Origin: Lachnospiraceae bacterium | GTDB lineage: Bacteria; Bacillota; Clostridia; Lachnospirales; Lachnospiraceae | NCBI GenBank assembly: GCA_009911035.1 | Contig: QXWO01000024.1 | Span: 1 to 64,000 of the forward strand | Length of the DNA: 64,000 nucleotides | Direction: 5' to 3' | Shown: piece after piece, positions 44,044-52,210 of the stretch | Layout of the letters: the number at the start of each line of letters is the position of its first letter | Numbering within the stretch: the first letter of the stretch is position 1 | Position numbers and translations under genes: made by a program | The notes under the pieces: generated by a model | What the model saw: the letters and a program-made list of their open reading frames with translations, nothing else | The model's database searches: none | What the model was told of the DNA's origin: nothing

Positions 44044-46460
44044 ACGCCCACTTCCTCCGGCTTCGTCGTCATTACCCGGTAAAGCTCCGTATCTTTCGGG
44101 AAGCGGTCTACAAAGGGCAGAATGACGTTGCCATAGAACAAAAGCCCCTCGCCCGCTTCGGAATGGGTAACGTAAGACATCTGCTGCGGGGAAATATTGA
44201 GCTGCTTTGCAAGGATCGCACGGTCGCCAGCCGCTTGATTGAGCATGAGGACAAAATCGCTGTTCTCAAAGATATTTTCCACTTCCCGGCTCGCTAAAAG
44301 GTCTTTCACGTTCTGCGTGATTGCGGTCGGTATGCCGCCCCATTTTCTGAAACGCTTCCAAATCTCCACGGAATAGGCGGCGGTCTGCTCGTCTTTCAAG
44401 AGCAGGTGAAATTCGTCCATAAAATACCGCGTGGACTTCTGCGCCGCCCGGTTTACAGTGACACGGTTCCACACTTGATCCTGCACAATGAGCATCCCCA
44501 GCTTTTTAAGCTGCTTCCCAAGCTGTTTAATGTCAAAGCACACAAGGCGGTTGTCAAGCTCCACGTTGGTACGGTGGTTAAAGACGTTAAGGCTCCCGGA
44601 AACATAAAGCTCCAATGCCGCCGCGATACGCGCCGCTTCCGGCTCCGGCTGCTTCAAAAGCTCATTGTAAAGGTCGCCTAAAATCGGCATTTTTGCCGGG
44701 TCGGGGGAAGCAAGGAAAGGGCGGTACACGTTCCGTACAGCACGGTCAATGACGGTCTTATCAACAGGCTGCAGCCCCTCCTTGCCGCCGACGATCAGCT
44801 CACAAAGGGAGAGGATAAAGTCGGATTTCAGTGCAAGGGGGTTGTCGTCCTCGCTGTAATTGAGGTTTATATCCATAGGGTTGACGTAGTGCGGGCTGGT
44901 AGGGGAAAGCCTTATCACCTGTCCGTGAAGCCGCTGCACAAGGGGGTAATACTCGGCTTCGGGATCGCAGATAATAATGTCGTCGTCGGTAATGAGGAAA
45001 GCGTTTGTCATTTCCCGTTTCGCTGCAAAGGATTTTCCGCTTCCCGGCGTTCCCAAGATTAAGCCGTTGGGGTTTTTAAGCTGCTTGCGGTCGCAGAGAA
45101 TCATGTTGTTGGAAAGCGCATTTAAGCCATAGTAAAGGCTCGCGCCCCTCTGAAAAAGCTCCTGCGTGATAAAGGGGATAAAGATTGCCGTGCTGGAAGT
45201 CGTCAAGCCCCTTTGGATGGGGATAAGGTTTTCACCGATAGGGACGCTTGACATAAGCCCCGCTTCCTGCTGGTAGTCAAGCCGGGTGAGGGCGCAGTTA
45301 TATTTCTGTGCAATCCCCGCCGCCGCGAAAATGTCATTTTCCAGTTTCCGCTTCGTATCTGCCATGTTCACTACAAGAAACGTCAAGAGAAACATTCTTT
45401 CATTCCTGCTCTGTAAATCCTGCAAGAGATTTTTCGCTTCGCCGCCAAACGTGGCAAGGTCGGACGGGATTATATCCATGTCGTACCCTGCGCGGACGGC
45501 TTTCTTCTGTTCCTCGATCTTCATTTTGTCAAGGTCGGTGATTTTGCGCTTGACGGTCTTGATTGCTTCCGTCTGGTCGATACTGTGAATATGGAGATTG
45601 ACAATCACGCCCGTTTCAAGGTCTAACATATCCGCTAAGATACGGTCGTTTAACTCCGGCGCAAGGATCTGTAAGAACGACACCGCGCCGATCTTTTTCC
45701 CCATGCGGAAGTAACGCCCCTCTCCGAAACGGAATGAGGGCGGGGCGATAAAGTCCTTTGTGGTAAGCCCGGACGGGGCAAGCCAGTCAAAGGAGAAGTT
45801 GAACGGCTCCCCCTCCGGGTGGAATACCCCGTGCATGGTCTGTAACCGTTCATAGCCCGTCTGCGGGCGGGCAGATACCCCCAGCACCTTAAAATTGTTC
45901 AGTACGTCCGTTTCGATCCGGGCAAGGCGGGATTTTGCCGCCGCCGGGTTATCGGCTTCGATACTGAATGTGATGTACTTGTGCTTCACAAGCCCGTTGT
46001 TCCCTTTGGAAAGCTGGCTTTTGAGCATATCCCCGTATTCCGTGCGGATCGAATTGAAAGCGTCCTCCTGCGCCGGGATATTGATAGCCTTTTCCGCTTC
46101 CTCCCGCTGCGTCCCCTGATTGATGAAAGAGAGCTGCACCGAAACGGAAGCGTCAAAGTAATTGAGGAAGTCGCACCAGTTCTCAAAAATGGCGGTTTTG
46201 TCGTCTGCCTGTGCAAGCTGGTAGTTTATATCCTCAAAGACAATGCTTTTGCTGTATTTCCGTTCCGTCACCCGGCATATCCCGTCCGGGTACATGGTAA
46301 GATAGGGGATTGTCTGCTGGGCGGTGTGCGCCTTTCCGTCCCCCTTTGCCTGTCTGATTGCGGCGGCGATCTGCTTCTTCTCCGTGCGGGTCAGCTTCCG
46401 CTTTGGCTTATTTCCGGGGCTTTTTCCCGGTGCGCTTACTTTTACTGGTTCCTTTGACAA
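44040..46460 (-). CDS. VirB4-family conjugation ATPase
   Basis: 806 residues. The N-terminal half contacts the membrane complex. Walker A GTPGSGKS is at about 470-477, Walker B-like IIICDPEAEY follows, and a late RYFMDEFHLLLKDEQTAAYS segment is typical of VirB4/TraE. It powers channel assembly and transfer. Its start lies 53 bp within the end of the PrgI gene, in another frame. Confidence 0.95.
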   Translation of the reverse strand: MSKEPVKVSAPGKSPGNKPKRKLTRTEKKQIAAAIRQAKGDGKAHTAQQTIPYLTMYPDGICRVTERKYSKSIVFEDINYQLAQADDKTAIFENWCDFLNYFDASVSVQLSFINQGTQREEAEKAINIPAQEDAFNSIRTEYGDMLKSQLSKGNNGLVKHKYITFSIEADNPAAAKSRLARIETDVLNNFKVLGVSARPQTGYERLQTMHGVFHPEGEPFNFSFDWLAPSGLTTKDFIAPPSFRFGEGRYFRMGKKIGAVSFLQILAPELNDRILADMLDLETGVIVNLHIHSIDQTEAIKTVKRKITDLDKMKIEEQKKAVRAGYDMDIIPSDLATFGGEAKNLLQDLQSRNERMFLLTFLVVNMADTKRKLENDIFAAAGIAQKYNCALTRLDYQQEAGLMSSVPIGENLIPIQRGLTTSSTAIFIPFITQELFQRGASLYYGLNALSNNMILCDRKQLKNPNGLILGTPGSGKSFAAKREMTNAFLITDDDIIICDPEAEYYPLVQRLHGQVIRLSPTSPHYVNPMDINLNYSEDDNPLALKSDFILSLCELIVGGKEGLQPVDKTVIDRAVRNVYRPFLASPDPAKMPILGDLYNELLKQPEPEAARIAAALELYVSGSLNVFNHRTNVELDNRLVCFDIKQLGKQLKKLGMLIVQDQVWNRVTVNRAAQKSTRYFMDEFHLLLKDEQTAAYSVEIWKRFRKWGGIPTAITQNVKDLLASREVENIFENSDFVLMLNQAAGDRAILAKQLNISPQQMSYVTHSEAGEGLLFYGNVILPFVDRFPKDTELYRVMTTKPEEVGV

Positions 46461-46812
46461 TCGCTGATACCTCCTTTTCCAGTTTCCGCTGCTTCTCTAA
46501 AACAGCGTATAAGTTCTGTGTCTGATAGGGTCGCTCCTTTGGTCGGACAAATTTTGTCTGAATGATATTCTGTATCACGACTTCAAGGGGCTGTCCGTGT
46601 TTCTCGTACATTGCCATGAGGAAGCAGGGGAGCATGACGACGATCATCACAAACGCCGCCGCGCTGGTTCCCGCGCTGTCCTTTAGCAAGAAAAAAAGCG
46701 GCAATCCCACAATGAGGGCTACCGCGAAACAAACAATCTGCCGCTTCGTAAGGTTGAAAGCGACTTTTGTTTTTATCTTTGATAAATCCTTTGGCACTGG
46801 CACATACGCCAT
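46408..46812 (-). CDS. PrgI-family membrane protein (VirB3-like)
   Basis: 134 residues. Two membrane segments lie at about 25-43 and 47-68, then a cytosolic basic tail (VKGTSKSKRTGKKPRK). It opens MAYVPVPKDLSKIKTKVAFN, the PrgI pattern. In the channel it takes the VirB3 role beside VirB4. GGAGGTTTTCGG precedes the start. Confidence 0.92.
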   Translation of the reverse strand: MAYVPVPKDLSKIKTKVAFNLTKRQIVCFAVALIVGLPLFFLLKDSAGTSAAAFVMIVVMLPCFLMAMYEKHGQPLEVVIQNIIQTKFVRPKERPYQTQNLYAVLEKQRKLEKEVSAIVKGTSKSKRTGKKPRK

Positions 46813-46831
46813 ACCGAAAACCTCCTTTCCG

Positions 46832-47368
46832 TCAAAGCTCTATGCTGTTTTTCGTTTCGTTCCCCCATGTGTCCCAGCCCGCCGTTTCCTGCCTTGCGAA
46901 AAGCTCTATCCGGGGAATGTCGCCCATGAGGGCAACGATTTTTTCCCGCGCAATATCCGGCTTTTTGCTGTGCTGTTCAACGGGGGAGATAATGAATTGA
47001 TGAATCCCCGCCGACTTGCGCTTTGGGTGTCCCTTTGTGGCAAGTAAACAGATTTCCGCATTTCCCCGCGTCCAAAATCCCAAGCCGTAAAACCATGTAT
47101 AGGACTTTTTATTGAGCTTCAGCCACACAAAGGCGGCGGTCTTATAAGTAAAGCCCCAAGCATTGATCAGCCGCAGGGCTTCGGGGAGCTGGGGGAATGT
47201 CGCCCACAAAAAAAGTGCGCTGTCCTCTGCCGCAAGACTGGCAACGGGGAGAGCGCAAAGTTCCTCTATGCTCATGGTCGGGTAATGGTGTTCCGCTGCG
47301 CCGGAAAGCCGCTTCTGTGCGTACTTCCACGGGGGATCGGCGTAGATTATGCCGTATTTCTTTTCAAT
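46832..47368 (-). CDS. MT-A70-family DNA adenine methyltransferase, apparent ATT start
   Basis: 178 residues. The catalytic DPPW is at 11-14 (KYGIIYADPPWKYAQKRL), followed by LFLWATFPQLPEALRLI, KSYTWFYGLGFWTRGNAEIC and a C-terminal VALMGDIPRIELFAR, all MT-A70 family. The first Met (47275) lies after DPPW, so it cannot be the true start. In frame, an upstream TAA is 6 bp before ATT at 47366-47368, which sits 9 nt after GGAGG. ATT is the only plausible initiator. Second methyltransferase of the ICE, with no restriction partner. Confidence 0.82.
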   Translation of the reverse strand: MEKKYGIIYADPPWKYAQKRLSGAAEHHYPTMSIEELCALPVASLAAEDSALFLWATFPQLPEALRLINAWGFTYKTAAFVWLKLNKKSYTWFYGLGFWTRGNAEICLLATKGHPKRKSAGIHQFIISPVEQHSKKPDIAREKIVALMGDIPRIELFARQETAGWDTWGNETKNSIEL

Positions 47369-47529
47369 GGTCTGTTACCTCCTTTCCAAGTCCCCATAGG
47401 GGTAATCAAGGCAAAGGTCAATTTATGCCCTTTGCCTGTCCGTATTATATGGGGTTCCTCCCGCGTCAAGGTCGGGTTGTATTTTCGCCGCTTCGCTCTG
47501 AAAATCTCCACCCTACCCTTGACACGGCT
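47369..47529. other. Gap with a hairpin
   Basis: 161 bp. AGGCAAAGG near 47411 pairs with CCTTTGCCT near 47430, possibly a partial terminator after the VirB6-like gene. No gene seen. Confidence 0.45.
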
Positions 47530-48399
47530 TTAGTGCGCCGCGAAAATGGACTTTGCAAGTGCGCCGGATTTGAACAGGGAAAAGCAGAGGATCACCGTGT
47601 AAGCCGCAATAGAGAAGATTGCGCTGTGTAAGTTGTCTGCCACCGTGATACTGTTCACCAGCACCGCGTAAATGCCGACGCACACCATAATGAGGAAGCC
47701 TTGAAAGCCGACAGCGAACAGGGCTTTTAAGTAGTTGTTGCCGATCTGCCCCCACTCCCTGTTAGTCATTGTTGCAAATGGGATAGGCGACACGGAACAG
47801 TAAAGGTATATTTCTATCATTCTGCCGTACAGGATCACCGTGATAAGCACCGACATGATTTTCATGCAAAGGCTCACAAGGCTTGTTTCCATGACAAGCA
47901 GGAGTAATTCGGGGATTTCCATAGCGTCAAGCCCGGACTGCATGGAAGCAAGGGCGGCGGCAACGTCGATATTTGTATCGCCGCTTATCACCCCCGCCGC
48001 GCCGGAAACGACGTGCTGCGCCACGTCAAACACCGCCATTGTAATGTCAAAGGTGTGGGTGACAAGGTACACCGCCACCCACGCCTTGAAAAACCACTTA
48101 AAAAACATGAAAGTGTCAACGTCGTGCATGTTGTTCTTTTCCGTTACCATGCTGATAAGCTCCACGCATAGGACGTAGGTAATGACAAGCCCCGCAATGG
48201 GTACGATCACATTCTCGGATAACGTGCGTATCATGGAGAATATGCCCGCGTTCCACCCCTGCGGGGTCTGCCCTACCTCGGCGGCAATGGTGCCGACTTT
48301 CTCGTTTACGTCCCCGAACATAGTTGACAGGTTCCCGTTAATGGCTCCGATAAGGATTTCCTTTATCCATTCCGTGATCGCGTCAAGTATGCTCTGCAT
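47530..48399 (-). CDS. VirB6/TrbL-like channel membrane protein
   Basis: 289 residues with about six membrane helices. The start is amphipathic (MQSILDAITEWIKEILIGAI) with an extracytoplasmic loop, then helices such as VIVPIAGLVITYVLCVELIS and FQGFLIMVCVGIYAVLVNSI. It matches the CD0411-type component of Clostridial T4SS and probably forms the inner channel. Confidence 0.88.
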   Translation of the reverse strand: MQSILDAITEWIKEILIGAINGNLSTMFGDVNEKVGTIAAEVGQTPQGWNAGIFSMIRTLSENVIVPIAGLVITYVLCVELISMVTEKNNMHDVDTFMFFKWFFKAWVAVYLVTHTFDITMAVFDVAQHVVSGAAGVISGDTNIDVAAALASMQSGLDAMEIPELLLLVMETSLVSLCMKIMSVLITVILYGRMIEIYLYCSVSPIPFATMTNREWGQIGNNYLKALFAVGFQGFLIMVCVGIYAVLVNSITVADNLHSAIFSIAAYTVILCFSLFKSGALAKSIFAAH

Positions 48400-48418
48400 A
48401 GGCTCTTACCCGCGCTTT

Positions 48419-48634
48419 TTAGCCGAACAGCCCGGAAAGCAGGGGTACAAGGGTCATGCCGATCAGGGCAACGCCGCCGCCCGCCATAAGCTGTTTCATG
48501 CCTTGTGATTTCGCGCCCGGATTGTCGTTGCCGTAACCCTCCATGAGATTGATTACGCCCCAAATGCCAAGCCCTGCTCCAAGAGCGATTACAAGTGTCT
48601 GCAAAACGTCTACTGCGCTATTGAAAAATGCCAT
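48419..48634 (-). CDS. Maff2-family small membrane protein
   Basis: 71 residues with two membrane helices (about 11-33 and 46-68) joined by a charged loop NLMEGYGNDNPGAKSQGMKQ, the Maff2 pattern. The two-helix hairpin resembles VirB2-type pilins, a plausible role. GAAAGGATTTTAC precedes ATG 48634. Confidence 0.88.
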   Translation of the reverse strand: MAFFNSAVDVLQTLVIALGAGLGIWGVINLMEGYGNDNPGAKSQGMKQLMAGGGVALIGMTLVPLLSGLFG

Positions 48635-48861
48635 GTAAAATCCTTTCTGCCGCCATGCGGCTGTCCGGCAAGCGGACAAAGGCGGTCAGCGAATGGTCGC
48701 CGCCGCATAAAAAAACCGCCCTGTGAGAAAGGCGGTGTCCCCACGCTGCGTTGGTTCTGCGGCGCGGCGGTATTCAGTTGTAAGGGTTGGGCGGTACGTC
48801 TCCCGGTAGGGGCGCGTACCATGTAGCCCGTGTTTACGTTCTTGATGTTTCATCAGCTCCT
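48635..48861. other. Gap with hairpin
   Basis: 227 bp between Maff2 and a doubtful small frame. It contains CCGCC/GGCGG around CTGTGAGAAA near 48717-48736, with A-rich flank, perhaps a terminator or processing site. No gene. Confidence 0.4.
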
Positions 48862-49068
48862 TTATTCTTTTTTGCTTTTATGAATGACAGGTAGGAAAGG
48901 GTGTGTTTCCGTAGTCGTCGGCGGTGTGGGAATGTGGGTAACTGGCTGCTTTTTTGGGGGCTGTGGGAAACGCTGTTTGCAGGACGTGGGAAAGCTGCAT
49001 TTTAGCTTTTCCATGTGCTGTGAATGGCGTTTTCCATAGCCCCCATAGCCTGTTATCCACATTTCCAT
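48862..49068 (-). CDS. Doubtful small frame
   Basis: 68 codons starting MEMWITGYGGYGKRHSQHME, rich in Pro and Thr at the C-terminus. The ribosome site is weak and an overlapping frame (48878-49075) is equally long. It could be real, as similar low-complexity frames accompany this region in relatives, or it could be non-coding. Confidence 0.3.
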   Translation of the reverse strand: MEMWITGYGGYGKRHSQHMEKLKCSFPTSCKQRFPQPPKKQPVTHIPTPPTTTETHPFLPVIHKSKKE

Positions 49069-49090
49069 GCCGCAAATCCTTTAAGCCCTG

Positions 49091-49273
49091 TCACTGTTTC
49101 GGGGTAAGCCCCATGCGGCGGGCAAATTCCTCCGCGTAAAGCTGTGCATAGCGTCGCTGCATGGTTTCCCGCCACCGCCAATACTCCTGTATTCCTGCGT
49201 CAATAGCGGTCGCCAAGTCCAGCAGACATTTTTCAAGCTGCTTTTGTTTTTTCTTTCTGATCCGCTTATTCAT
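49091..49273 (-). CDS. Small basic protein, paralogue A
   Basis: 60 residues beginning MNKRIRKKKQKQLEKCLLDL, helical and basic (ETMQRRYAQLYAEEFARRMG). It overlaps the 55-residue gene ahead by 8 bp and shares its NKRIRKK start with the gene at 49433-49642. Possible nucleic-acid-binding helper. Function unknown. Confidence 0.65.
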   Translation of the reverse strand: MNKRIRKKKQKQLEKCLLDLATAIDAGIQEYWRWRETMQRRYAQLYAEEFARRMGLTPKQ

Positions 49274-49433
49274 TGCCTGTGTCCTCCTGTCTGTGCGCCC
49301 GGTTTTTCTCGTAAAGCCGTTCACAATCTTTGATAAATTTCCGTAAGGCAGCTTGCCGCCGCTGTTCCTCCCGGATTTTCGGGTTGACAAGCACCGTAAA
49401 CCGCCGTTTGTCTGTGCCGGGGTGTCTGCCCAT
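49266..49433 (-). CDS. Small basic protein, 55 residues
   Basis: Starts MGRHPGTDKRRFTVLVNPKI and ends KNRAHRQEDTGNE. ATG shares one base with the stop of the gene ahead (TAATG), a coupled start. The sequence is helical and basic, and the N-terminal strand resembles a ribbon-helix-helix opening. Very short, but well placed in the chain. Confidence 0.6.
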   Translation of the reverse strand: MGRHPGTDKRRFTVLVNPKIREEQRRQAALRKFIKDCERLYEKNRAHRQEDTGNE

Positions 49434-49642
49434 TAAGCTGTTACCTCCCCGGCGGGGAAGCGGACAAGCGGAAGCCCAAAGGGGTGCTGCGGGTCTGTTT
49501 CAAGGGCAATCCCGTATTTTGCTTCAAGCCGCCTGTATTTTTCTTCGCGCTCCTGTTCCCACTGGCGGTAACAGTCGGTAAGCTGCCGGACTGCCTGTGC
49601 TGTCTGCCGTTGTTCCCGTTTCTTTCTGATCCGCTTATTCAC
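49433..49642 (-). CDS. Small basic protein, paralogue B (GTG start)
   Basis: About 69 residues from a GTG start, NKRIRKKREQRQTAQAVRQL then EREEKYRRLEAKYGIALETD. The start overlaps the VirD4 gene end by 8 bp. The NKRIRKK start and helical body match the gene at 49091-49273, so the two probably arose by duplication. An ATG start at 49690 would add 16 residues in the shadow of VirD4. Confidence 0.6.
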   Translation of the reverse strand: MNKRIRKKREQRQTAQAVRQLTDCYRQWEQEREEKYRRLEAKYGIALETDPQHPFGLPLVRFPAGEVTA

Positions 49643-51437
49643 TGTCTGCGTCCTCCTGTAAATCTGCCCCGTCGATTTCGTAAACATCAAATTCCTCGTC
49701 CGGCTTCACGATAGCGGGGCGGCGTTTGATATATTTCTCCATGTCAAAGGCGTTTTTCTTGTCATAGTCAGAAAGGTACTTGTATTTCGGGTGCTTTGTA
49801 ATGTCGAATTTGTCCGAAAAGAACGGGCGCACTCCGCGTACCTGTAAGATACATTTCCCTCCGTCCATGACCGCGATCTCGTCCTGTGTCATAAGCTCCT
49901 TTCCCAATTTCTGATAATTCAGCCCGTGGGAAAGCTCCCGTCCCCTCGTTTCGGACGTGTTGAAGCTGTCTATGGTTTCCTTGCCTAAAAGCTCCGACAT
50001 TTCCTTTAGCGTGGATTTCTCCTTGCCGCCAAGAAAAAGGGTGGTGTCACAATTCCCTATGATCGTGTCCGCGTTATCCTTGTAAATGGCTTTTAGCTGG
50101 CTCTGTGATTGCAGAATGATTGACGCGGATATTTCCCGGCTCCGTATGGTGGCAATGAGCTTTTCAAACTTCGGTATCTGCCCGATATTTGCAAATTCAT
50201 CAAGTAAGCACCGTACATGGACGGGAAGCCGCCCGCCGTATTCATCATCTGCCTTGTCGCATAAGAGGTTGAATAGCTGGGTATAGAGTATGCTCACGAC
50301 AAAGTTAAACGTGTCGTCGGTATCGCTGATAATGACGAAAAGGGCGGTCTTTCGATCCCCCAGCGTGTCAAGCTCCATTTCGTCCGTTTCCATAAGCTCC
50401 CGCAGCTCTTTAATGTCAAAGGGTGCTAACCTTGCCCCGCAGGAAATGAGGATAGAGCTTCGCGTCTTGCCCGCCGATAACAGGAATTTTTTATACTGCC
50501 GGACAGCGAAATGCTCCGGGTCTTTTTCTTCCAGTCGTTCAAACATAAGGTCAACCGGGCTTTGAAATTCCGGGTCGTCCTCGCGGGCTTCGCTGGCGTT
50601 TATCATTTCAAGCAGCGTGGTAAAATTCTTTTCTTCCTCCGGGGCTTCATAGTGGATATAGCCGATAAGGGCGCAGTAAAAAAGCCGTTCCGATTTGACC
50701 CAAAAATCCTCCCCGGATTTTTCCCCGTCGCCTTTCGTGTTGGCGATTATGGTATTGACTAACTTCAAAATATCCTTTTCACTCCGCAGATAAGCAAAGG
50801 GGTTGTATTTCATGGATTTTTTGAAGTTAATCGTATTCAGTGCTTTTATCCGATACCCGTACCGCTGTAACATTTTCCCGGTTTCTAAAATTAGTGTGCC
50901 TTTCGGATCAGTGACGATATACGAAGTTGGAAAATCTTTTGACGAACATTGCATAAGCGACGGTTTAACGAAAAAGCGGGTCTTGCCGCTGCCGGAACCG
51001 CCGATCACAAGAATGTTTTTGTTGCGGGCATATTTCGGCTGTTTTGGTCGGCTGTTCATGGTGAGCCGTTCCGTCTGCGTCAAGGGGATGTTGTTTTCAA
51101 ATACGGGGTCTATGTACGGCTTTATATCTTCGGCGTTTCCCCAACGCGCACTACCGTATTCAATGCCTTTGCGGTATTTCTTTGCGTTTTTGCCCTTGAC
51201 GTAAACGGCAAGCCGGATAATCACCGCCCCGGCAATGCCGATCAGTAAGTCAATGGGGTGGAAGCTGGGGGCAGCGGAAGCAAAAGCGGCGGTGAAGCCC
51301 TCCCCAAGATGTAAAATCTTTGCGCTCATGTCTGCGCCGGGGGAAAGCCGGACAGCCGCGCCCACCTTGTCAAACAGGTACACAAAGAGCAGATAGGGGG
51401 CGTTTAGGATAAGCAGCTTCTTGATCTCCGGCTTCAT
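49635..51437 (-). CDS. VirD4/TraG coupling ATPase
   Basis: 600 residues. Two N-terminal membrane helices (about 9-25 and 58-80) precede Walker A GGSGSGKTRFFVKPSL, TDPKGTLILETGKML, and the Walker B/post region LLDEFANIGQIPKFEKLIAT with SASIILQSQSQLKAIY. It docks the relaxase-DNA complex on the secretion channel. It overlaps the DUF3801 gene by 4 bp. Confidence 0.95.
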   Translation of the reverse strand: MKPEIKKLLILNAPYLLFVYLFDKVGAAVRLSPGADMSAKILHLGEGFTAAFASAAPSFHPIDLLIGIAGAVIIRLAVYVKGKNAKKYRKGIEYGSARWGNAEDIKPYIDPVFENNIPLTQTERLTMNSRPKQPKYARNKNILVIGGSGSGKTRFFVKPSLMQCSSKDFPTSYIVTDPKGTLILETGKMLQRYGYRIKALNTINFKKSMKYNPFAYLRSEKDILKLVNTIIANTKGDGEKSGEDFWVKSERLFYCALIGYIHYEAPEEEKNFTTLLEMINASEAREDDPEFQSPVDLMFERLEEKDPEHFAVRQYKKFLLSAGKTRSSILISCGARLAPFDIKELRELMETDEMELDTLGDRKTALFVIISDTDDTFNFVVSILYTQLFNLLCDKADDEYGGRLPVHVRCLLDEFANIGQIPKFEKLIATIRSREISASIILQSQSQLKAIYKDNADTIIGNCDTTLFLGGKEKSTLKEMSELLGKETIDSFNTSETRGRELSHGLNYQKLGKELMTQDEIAVMDGGKCILQVRGVRPFFSDKFDITKHPKYKYLSDYDKKNAFDMEKYIKRRPAIVKPDEEFDVYEIDGADLQEDADSE

Positions 51438-51910
51438 AGCGATACCTCCCTGTCCTTGTGTTTCGTCTGCTGGCGGCTGGCGTTCAGCTCCTTTGCCTTT
51501 TCCCGGAAAGCCGCTAATGCCTTTCGGATAGAGGGCTTCTTGTCCTGCGTCAGCTTCTTTGCGGAAAACTCCTTGAAAGCGGCGGTCAGCGCGTCCGCGT
51601 CCCTGCCCTTGAAGAATACAAGGTAACGGGGCGGGGTTTCCGTCGCGTCTTTTTTCAGCGCAAAGTCGATCCCGTACTTTTTCGCGGTACTCTGAAATGC
51701 CTTGATATTGTCCTTTGTGATTTCGATATTGGAAACGCCCGTGTTCTGCTTCATAAGCTGCTTTAGGGTCTGTTTTCCGTGGGGCTGTTTGCCGATCTGC
51801 TTCTTTGTCTGCGTGAGTACGGCTTTCATAGCTTTTTGCAGCATTTCGGCGGTCAGCTTCCCGGTCTTGATATACAGGGCAACGGTTTTTTCGTTGATCT
51901 CGTCCTGCAT
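51434..51910 (-). CDS. PcfB-like DUF3801 protein
   Basis: 158 residues. The central DUF3801 core (KAFQSTAKKYGIDFALKKDA; RYLVFFKGRDADALTAAFKE) is followed by the basic tail KKPSIRKALAAFREKAKELN. PcfB of pCF10 is an adaptor that presents relaxase to the coupling protein. Its place just ahead of VirD4 fits this. GGAGGACGCGACCCC precedes the start. Confidence 0.9.
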   Translation of the reverse strand: MQDEINEKTVALYIKTGKLTAEMLQKAMKAVLTQTKKQIGKQPHGKQTLKQLMKQNTGVSNIEITKDNIKAFQSTAKKYGIDFALKKDATETPPRYLVFFKGRDADALTAAFKEFSAKKLTQDKKPSIRKALAAFREKAKELNASRQQTKHKDREVSL

Positions 51911-51951
51911 GGGGTCGCGTCCTCCTTTCGCGTCAGTTTAGGGGGCGGCGG

Positions 51952-52179
51952 TCAGATACGCACCCGCAGCCCGTTAAGGTCGTCGGCTCTGATACCTACC
52001 AAGTACCATTCCTGCGCCATGTTCATTTCAATGCGGGTCGGTTTCCATTTGCCGCGTGTGAACACGTCGAAACAGTCCCCGCAATGCAGCCCGCCGTAGT
52101 AGCTGGCAAGGTCAAAGCGAATATCATAGCGGTCTGTGCGCTCGTCAAATACCAATGCTCCTGTCATTTTCTGTGCCAT
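51952..52179 (-). CDS. DUF5348 protein
   Basis: 75 residues (MAQKMTGALVFDERTDRYDI start; RGKWKPTRIEMNMAQEWYLV). Small, beta-rich, a common cargo of Clostridial mobile elements. Function unknown. GGAGGATTTTATT sets the start at 52179; the frame extends upstream without a ribosome site. Confidence 0.82.
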   Translation of the reverse strand: MAQKMTGALVFDERTDRYDIRFDLASYYGGLHCGDCFDVFTRGKWKPTRIEMNMAQEWYLVGIRADDLNGLRVRI

Positions 52180-52210
52180 AATAAAATCCTCCTTTTGTGG
52201 TTTGTGGTAG

